From: Azolla caroliniana
Lineage: Eukaryota > Polypodiophyta
DNA length: 64,000 nucleotides
Reading direction: 5' to 3'
Assembly: GCA_043228905.1 (NCBI GenBank)
Contig: JBHGNT010000008.1
Span: 16,182,001 to 16,246,000 of the forward strand
Part shown: positions 57,417 through 64,000 of the stretch, piece after piece
Layout: every line of letters starts with the position of its first letter
Numbering within the stretch: position 1 is the first letter of the stretch
Program-made: the position numbers and the translations under genes
Notes under the pieces: model-generated
What the model was told of the DNA's origin: nothing
The model's database searches: none
The model's input: only the letters and a program-made list of their open reading frames with translations

Positions 57417-58110
57417 TGTTAACGTGCGGAAGCGTTAGACAGAACCGGCTCAACCGAGTAGCAACAGAGAATAAGATGAAGGTTTAATGGAGAAGCTTAA
57501 TACACAAAGAGTATACGTGGGAGAGACAGAGAGAGCAGAACGTAAACATAGATTCAAAAATGAAGACACTCTGTAACTCCGTACCTACAACGTCCTAAAC
57601 AACACTATTTATACAAGTCCTCAAAAGGATTGACAGAAGTATTATGTACTTCAGTGCTCATACAAGTGACTAACACTAACAACGAGACAATGATTACCTA
57701 GTAGTCTAGGCTACTACTAGGCTTTAGGTTCGCTCTCGACTCCGGCACTCCGATCCGTCTCCTCGATCCGGCTGGTTGTTTCCGGATACCGATCTGGCTC
57801 TGGCTTATTCAACCGATACGGATCCGATTGAGCTTGCTCGCTCAACACTCCCCCTCAAGCTCAACTTGAGGTCGGATCGTGGTGTTAATGTCTGTGGCAG
57901 TATCTGGTCCTTTCCTCCGGCTTCTTCTAACGTCCTCCCAACTTGCTCGCGCTCCTCGTCCGGTCCGGTTCTGCTTCCCGTGACCCGTCTGGTACTACGC
58001 ACCTCAACCTTGTCTTCTCAACATGCCCATTTAAGCTCCTTCGCTGTTATGACTTCGGCGCTTGTTGATCCATCGGTTCCTCCGCGTCGGTGTCGACTTC
58101 CGGTGTTGTT
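57417..58110 (-). mobile_element. Copia fragment, minus strand: 3' LTR and adjoining tract
   Basis: 57417-57847 is a TG...CA LTR (TGTTAACGTGCGGAAG to GCTCGCTCAACA) that resembles the LTR at 3130 in layout (GTGCGGAAGC, AGGTTTAATGGAGA, CTCAACA). It is followed by CTCCCCCTCAAGCTCAACTT, the same purine tract found after the LTR at 3512. The internal part fades out by about 58110. The element was inserted in the decayed Gypsy and then lost most of its body. Confidence 0.7.
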
Positions 58111-58133
58111 ACAGGCTTGACCATATAATATCC

Positions 58134-58551
58134 TGTGGTGAGAATTTACCATAATATTCAATACATGTGGATAAGTGTGAGGGTTAAACGAGAGTGTAAA
58201 GATGGGGAGGATTACTTTTAATCCTCGGGATAGAGACAACCTATTAGGCCAAGTGTGAACTTGCCTGGGGGCCTTGGGTATCACTATAAATAAGAGGCCT
58301 AGCTACCCTCATTTCATCATCTTTTGACTACGTCGAGACTCTGTTTCATGGTGGTTCAACTCTTGCACTAGGTACGGCTCGACGCCACGACGGTGGTATG
58401 GGACACCGATCAAGGCTCGAGTCCGTCTCGATCCCTTCGCTCGGGGGTGGTCGGGTGGATCGACACCCTTCTTTCTCTCTCTCCTTTCTATCTATCTATC
58501 TATCATTCTTTTATCCTTATCATATGCTTACATTAGGGCATATCTCTAATA
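58134..58551 (+). repeat. Possible LTR remnant with PBS
   Basis: The segment has a TATA box (TATAAATA, 58284-58291), pyrimidine-rich sequence after it, and ends just before TTGGTTTCAGAAC (58552-58564), a decayed form of the TGGTATCAGAGC primer-binding site. The body of this element is interrupted by the Copia at 58656. I found no second copy. Confidence 0.45.
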
Positions 58552-58655
58552 GTTGGTTTCAGAACTCATGTTCTAATGTTTCTTTTGTTGTCTTTTGTCT
58601 TCTTGATTAATGGTGATTGATCGATGTACGGTCGGCCTTGATCCAGACAACAATC

Positions 58656-58949
58656 TTTTGAGAATCGAACTCAACTTCCCATAGATAGGTTTCACACTAG
58701 CTCATGGACACTCCATGCTAGTTTTGAAAATAGTAGAAAGGGCACTTGCCCTAGCTTAGTTGGTATATAAACCAACTCATTGTACCTTAGTCACTGTTGG
58801 ATGTATCTCGTTTTGTTAATATCATATATACTTTTTTCTATCTCTGTCTCTTGTGCTCTCTCTCTCTCTCTCTCTGCTGTTATACACACACACACATACG
58901 CTCACCTTCCGCTGCATTACAACCACTCTTGCCATTCCATTTCTTAACA
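58656..58949 (+). repeat. 5' LTR of decayed Copia
   Basis: It matches 63481-63776 closely. The terminal TGTT has become TTTT. It includes TATATAAACC and a CT microsatellite shared with the other LTR. Confidence 0.88.
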
Positions 58950-58961
58950 TGGTATCAGAGC
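58950..58961 (+). promoter_or_regulatory. Primer-binding site of decayed Copia
   Basis: TGGTATCAGAGC directly follows the LTR end TTAACA. Confidence 0.9.
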
Positions 58962-59051
58962 GTGTGGTTGCCTGATCAAGCATTTTTTGACTATGTTGTG
59001 CTGCACGTCGACGATCAATAGAGCCAACCCATCGATAGAGAAGAAATCACC

Positions 59052-62000
59052 ATGAATAATCAAATGAGAAGCGCTCTTCCTACCGAGAAGCTTGACAGAA
59101 CGAACTTTGCATCTTGGGAATACAAGATGCATCAATATCTTGTCGGACAAGGCTACTAGAGCTACATCGAAGGAGCTCACGAATCACACCCCAACCCAAC
59201 ACACGCTGACTATCCCGCTTGGGAGCAGGACACAAGCCGTGTGTTGTATTGCCTTGCATCATGCGTTCATGATCATATGTGTGGCTACATTCGAGAGGCT
59301 AAAGCGCCGAAGCAGGCATGGGAGAACCTCAAGAAGATCTTTGCAGCCAATATAGTCACACAAAAGCTCCAACTTCGATAGGAGCTGAACAATCTTCAAC
59401 AAAGGGACATGTGAATTGGCAACTATACCTTGAAGATCAAGGAGCTATGTGACGCCCTCGGATCGATCAACGTCGTCATTGATGATGAAAAATTGGTGTA
59501 TATATGCCTCGAAGGCTTAGCACCGCGTTTCGGCGCAATTAGATCGGCTATTCTCGCAAGGGAGAACCCTCCCTCCTTCTTCGACCTTCAATCGATATTG
59601 TTGGTCGAAGAGAATCATGCCCAACAGAGGAACAACGCATCAGATGGTCATTTGCTGTACTCCCAGTCGGATAATAGAAGAGATTTCGGCCATGGAAACA
59701 AAGGTTGTTTCGGACAAGGCCATAATGATCGGCGGAATCAAGGGCGTAACTCCCACCAGTGGCAAGCGGACAAGAATGGGCTCAGAGAGTTCGACGGAAG
59801 GGGGGGTCATCACGTCGGACCAAGCAACCGTAGGAACCTAGTTGAGTGCGGGTACTGCAGAAAACCCGGCCACTACGAACAGGAATGTCGGAAGAAGAAG
59901 CGTGAGCAAGGCTGACAACTAACAAATTACGCCATGAACTCCGACTACGGCGACCGCGGCGGAATGTTCATAATGAAGCACGAAGCGCACTCAATGTCTG
60001 CACTTGCGTCAATTACCACCTCCACTCTGAACAAAGTATGGTTTTTCGATTCGGGAGCTTCCAATCACATGACTTCCCATGAAGATTGGTTCTGGGAATT
60101 ACGGAAGCCCGAATGTCCCCGATATGTCGAAACAGGTGATGATATGACTCATCCAATACAACATATCGGGAATGTCCCATTCGGAAACGACGGCGAACAG
60201 ACCTACCTCAAGAACATACTACATGTTCCCACCATCACGAAAAATCTGGTCTCGGTCGGCCAGATTGTCAAACAAGGAATGCAGGTACGCTTCAACAATG
60301 ATGGGCGCTTCATTGATAAAGGCAATCAAATCATAGCTCACGGCAGACGAGAAGGTCGTATGTTCATCCTCGAGTCGAGCGAAGTAAAGTCGGCTATGTA
60401 TGCAAAAGGCCAGAAAGTTGAAACTGACTTAAAGTTGTGGCACAAGAGAATCAGCCACATCAATCTCCAGAAGCTTCAGAACATGCAGACAAAAGGAGTC
60501 GTAGTTGGACTCCCGAACTTTACTGAAAGGAGATCACGGGCGTGTGCGAAGCATGCCAATTCGGAAAGCAACGCCGTCATCCATTCCCAAAAGAGTGGAA
60601 TGTAAGCAAAGGGATCCTGGATGTCATACATTCAGACGTATGGGGACCAGCCCAAACAACTACTTTCGGCGGATGCCGTTACTATGTCACGTTCATCGAT
60701 GACTTCTCCAGAAATACCTGGATTTATCCGATGAAGCAAAAGAGTGAAGTGTTCGGCCACTTCCAGAAGTTCAAAGCCGAAGTGGAAAAAGCCACAGGCC
60801 GGCATGTACGCTGCCTTCGATCAGATGGAGGCAAAGAATATTTTTCGGATGAGTTCTCGGCATATCTCCGCAAGGAAGGAGTCCGATGAGAGTTCTCGTG
60901 TCGACATACACCTCAGCAAAACGGCGTAGCTGAGCGTAAAAACCGCCACATAGTAGAAGTCGCACGAGCCATGATGAACGAGAAGCACCTGCCGAAATCA
61001 TACTGGGCAGAAGCGGCAAATACGGCTGTATACCTCATGAACAGGTGCACAACCTCAGGAGTACATGTCATAACTCCGCATGAGAAGTTTTTCAGGAAGA
61101 AACCGAACTTATCGCATGTCCGCATGTTCGGTTCAATCGCCTACGTACATATTCCCGACGATACACGACAAAAGCTCGATCCAAAGTCGGAGAAATGTAT
61201 CCCCGTAGGATACTCGCTCGAACAAAAGGGGTACAAGTGCTTCAACCCATCTACTCATAAGGTTCGAACAAGTCGAGACGTAGTCTTCGTCGAATACGCA
61301 TCCTGGTACGCACCAGAGAACACTTCGACTCCAACCCCACTCGACGCGGATGACATTGAAATAGAAATAGAAGCTGAGGATCAGCTCACACAGATGTTAG
61401 AAGACAGCCCAATTACGACACGGCTGAGTGGGCCATCAGAGCTGCCGAGCGATGAAAGCACATCTCGGCCGAGTCCGAAGCTGGACAAATGCAAGGAAAA
61501 AATGCAGGAGTATGAAGATCATTTCGATCTCGACAGTGAGTTCGATGACCTTGATATCCACATGGACGGCGTGAAGAATCCCCTAGAATCCGCAAATGAC
61601 AAGCCATGCCGATCCACGCGCGAGAAGAACCCCGTAAACCGCTACGGCTACGACGAATACATGGCGTATCATTATGCATTCATGATGAAGGTAGCGTTAG
61701 TACGGGAACCGGAAACGCTTTCCGAAGCCGCAAAGGATCTGCGATGGGTCAACGCGATGAATGAGGAGATGGAAGCGTTATGCAAAAATGAGACATGGGA
61801 TCTCGTTCCTCTCCCCCCGAACAAGAAACCAATTGGTTGCAGGTGGATTTACAAGGTGAAGCACAATGTTGATGGTTCCGTAAATCGCTTCAAAGCACGG
61901 CTCGTTGCAACGGGCTACGCACAGACACACGATGTAGACTACGAAGAAACCTTTGCCCCAGTGGCAAAGATGACGATAGTACAGACCGTAATCGTGCTAG

Positions 62001-63172
62001 CAACAGCAAAAGGGTGGCACCTCCATCAGATGGACGTGAAAAACGCTTTCCTCCAAGGAGAGCTAGAAGAAGAGGTGTATATGACACAACCACCCGGATT
62101 CGAATCGCGTAATCATCCACACGCCATATGCCGACTCAACAATCCATTGTACGGCCTCAAACAAGCACCGTGTGCTTGGCATTCGAAGATCACGCAGTAT
62201 CTTCATCAAGTCGAATTTCAGATGTCAAAATCCGACACTTTCCTGTACATCCGAAACGAGTCGGATAGCCCGATAATCATCATCTTGTACATGGATGATT
62301 TGGTAATCAAAGGAAAGGATCTCGCTGAGATTAGCAAAGTTAAATCACTTCTTTCCGGTAGACTCGAAATGAAAGACCTGCATGAACTTCCTTACTTCCT
62401 AGGTATTGAAGTAATTCGGACACCAGTCAGGATAATGATCTCACAACGGCACTACATCTTCAACCTCCTGTACAAATTCGGAATGACAGAGTGCAAATCT
62501 GTGCCTAAACCTCTTGATCGCAATATCAAGATTGATGCCAGTTCCGTCACGGTCGAGACTAAACTAACTTAGTATCGCCAACTGATCGGTAGCTTGATCT
62601 ATCTCACCATTATGCAACTCGACCTAAGTTATTCGGTCAGCCTACTCAGCCAATTCATGCAGAATCCGCGTAACCTTCATCTCGATTGTGCTAAGAGGAT
62701 ACTACAGTATGTCAGTACAACAATGGATCACAACATCCTGTATAAGTCGAATACGACCATTCGACTTGAAGGGTACATAGACGCAGACTGGGCAGGATAG
62801 AAAGCGGATAGACGATCCACATCCGGATTCGTCTTCTCCCTCGGCAGCGGAGCGATCTCCTGGAGCAGCAAGAAATAGCTGATAGTCGCACTGTCGAGCA
62901 CTGAAGCCGAATACAGGGGCGCAACAGTCGCCGCATGCGAAGCTGTATGGCTTAGGCGTATACAAAAAGATCTGGGCGTACCCATCAAATATCCAATAAG
63001 CCTATACTGTGACAACATGAGTAGTATCTACCTCGCGCGTAACCCTGTATTTCACGCGCGGACTAAACACATCGAAGTGCACTACCACTTCATCCGCGAG
63101 CACGTCCAGGCCAGAGAAATTAACCTCCAACACATCAGCACGCACCACAAGTCACTGATATCTTTACGAAGG
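59052..63172 (+). pseudogene. Copia gag-pol polyprotein with several stops
   Basis: The likely start is the ATG at 59052. Gag reads LPTEKLDRTNFASWEYKMHQ and has stops at about 59157, 59380 and 59412, then runs to a zinc knuckle CGYCRKPGHYEQEC near 59850. After a stop at 59914 come protease (FFDSGASNHM, 60045), the integrase zinc region (LWHKRISHI, then CEACQFGKQ after a frameshift near 60540) and the integrase core (YYVTFIDDFS, LRSDGGKEYF, NGVAERKNR). A 533-residue open stretch (60971-62572) covers the linker and RT with YMDD near 62290. RNase H follows (YIDADWAG, STEAEYRGA, YCDNMSSIYL) with further stops. It is the best guide in the window for reading the outer Copia. Confidence 0.9.
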
Positions 63173-63260
63173 CCTTAGGCATCGACAAGCTCAGGCAATT
63201 TGCATCGGATCTTGGTCTCACATCGTCCACATTGCCGAGCTTGAGGGGGAGTATGCAAAG

Positions 63261-63413
63261 GCAACACGGATAGGCTACGCAATACGCAACACGGATAGGA
63301 GATGAAGGAGTACGCAGACGCAACATGGATAGGCTACACAATACGCAACACGGATAGGAGACGAAGGAGTACGCAGATGCAACACGGATAAGCTACGCAA
63401 TACGCAACACAAC
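63261..63413. repeat. 59-bp tandem repeat before Copia 3' LTR
   Basis: Units start at 63261, 63320 and 63379 (partial). Each contains GGATAGGCTACGCAATACGC with small changes. The array lies between a polypurine tract (GAGGGGGAG, about 63243-63251) and the 3' LTR, where Copia elements normally have almost no sequence. Confidence 0.85.
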
Positions 63414-63480
63414 CGACGAGACAAGTCGAAGTACAAACCAAACGACTTTCCGAAAGATGGAAGTTGTGTTCGAAGGGGCG

Positions 63481-63776
63481 TGTTGAGAATCGAACTCAAC
63501 TTCCCATAGATAGGTTTCACACTAGCTCATGGACACTCCAGGCTAGTTTTGAAAATAGTAGAAAGGGCGCTTGCCCTAGCATAGTTGGTATATAAACCAA
63601 CTCATTGTACCTTAGTCACTGTTGGATGTATCTCATTTTGTTAATATCATATATACTTTTGTCTATCTCTGTCTCTTGTGCTCTCTCTCTCTCTCTCTCT
63701 CTACTGTTATACACACACACACATATGGTCACCTTCCGCTGCATTACAACCACTCTTGCCATTCCATTTCTTAACA
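63481..63776 (+). repeat. 3' LTR of decayed Copia
   Basis: It starts TGTTGAGAATCGAACTC and ends TTCTTAACA. A second purine-rich stretch, CGAAGGGGCG, lies immediately before it. CGATC follows at 63777-63781. Confidence 0.9.
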
Positions 63777-63781
63777 CGATC

Positions 63782-64000
63782 AACAAAGGAACTTCGGTAT
63801 TCTTTCTTGTTTTTTTATTTATTTTTTCTTCTCCCTTCTAATCATGTATATAGTCATATGTAATTTTTTTATATTAATTCAATGATGTTGTAGTGTTAAT
63901 TAATTGGTTATATAAAACGTTTACATATGTGCACGAGGTCAATACCTCATTTGACATATATTGTGATTAGTGTTGTATGCGTACGAGGTTAATACCTCAA
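63782..64000. other. AT-rich flank
   Basis: T-rich sequence without a recognisable gene follows the Copia. GAGGTTAATACCTCA-like words occur twice (about 63936 and 63985). Confidence 0.4.

Larger units (their letters stand above)
58656..63776 (+). mobile_element. Complete but decayed Copia, plus strand
   Basis: LTRs lie at 58656-58949 (294 bp) and 63481-63776 (296 bp), the primer-binding site at 58950-58961 and gag-pol remnants at 59052-63172. Flanks CAATC and CGATC look like a target duplication with one change. The proteins and the LTR start resemble the outer Copia at 363-15174, so both belong to one family. Several in-frame stops, mostly Trp or Gln codons changed to TAG or TGA, make it non-autonomous. 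Confidence 0.92.

Overview
The window looks like nuclear DNA of a land plant. It holds a plant phenylalanine ammonia-lyase gene, plant-type Copia and Gypsy LTR retrotransposons primed with TGGTATCAGAGC-type sites, plant L1-type LINEs, and a block of chloroplast DNA in the nucleus. The chloroplast pieces suggest a non-flowering lineage such as a lycophyte or fern. From memory of the families, rbcL starting MSPQTETKAGVGFKAGV, the residues of rpl16 exon 2, psbA starting MTATLERRES and an ACG start on rpl23 are not typical of angiosperms. The intronless PAL with a long C-terminal extension fits the same reading. This placement is an inference.

Layout. 363-15174 is an old minus-strand Copia (outer) with two later Copia insertions: a decayed minus-strand copy in its gag (3130-8837, TSD AAAAT) and an intact plus-strand copy in its 5' LTR (9280-14777, TSD GTAAA). 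The outer Copia itself sits in a decayed coiled-coil reading frame (15176-16046). 16300-22092 holds LTR-like sequence, Gypsy and Copia fragments and two LINE tails, one with perfect 20-bp target duplications. 24538-31942 is an intact Gypsy element with indistinguishable 869-bp LTRs, inserted into the 3' tail of a LINE. 32253-37213 is AT-rich and essentially featureless apart from two local duplications. PAL (37214-39553, minus) is the only convincing host gene; a duplicated inverted W-box pair lies upstream of it. 42458 to about 47060 is a mosaic of plastid fragments (psbA, rpl23, trnI-CAU, cemA, rpl16, atpB, rbcL). 47781-54040 is a nearly intact full-length LINE with 17-bp target duplications. 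54530-63781 holds a decayed Gypsy, a Copia LTR fragment, another LTR remnant and a decayed but complete Copia (58656-63776).

The window is therefore mostly a stratified record of insertions around one phenylpropanoid gene. Potentially autonomous elements are the plus-strand Copia, the Gypsy and (apart from one amber codon in ORF1) the LINE. I found no defence system, gene cluster or CRISPR-like array. The items most worth follow-up are the Gypsy element's unusual protease and gag-pol arrangement, the second folded-looking module in LINE ORF1, the PAL promoter duplication and C-terminal extension, and the plastid mosaic.
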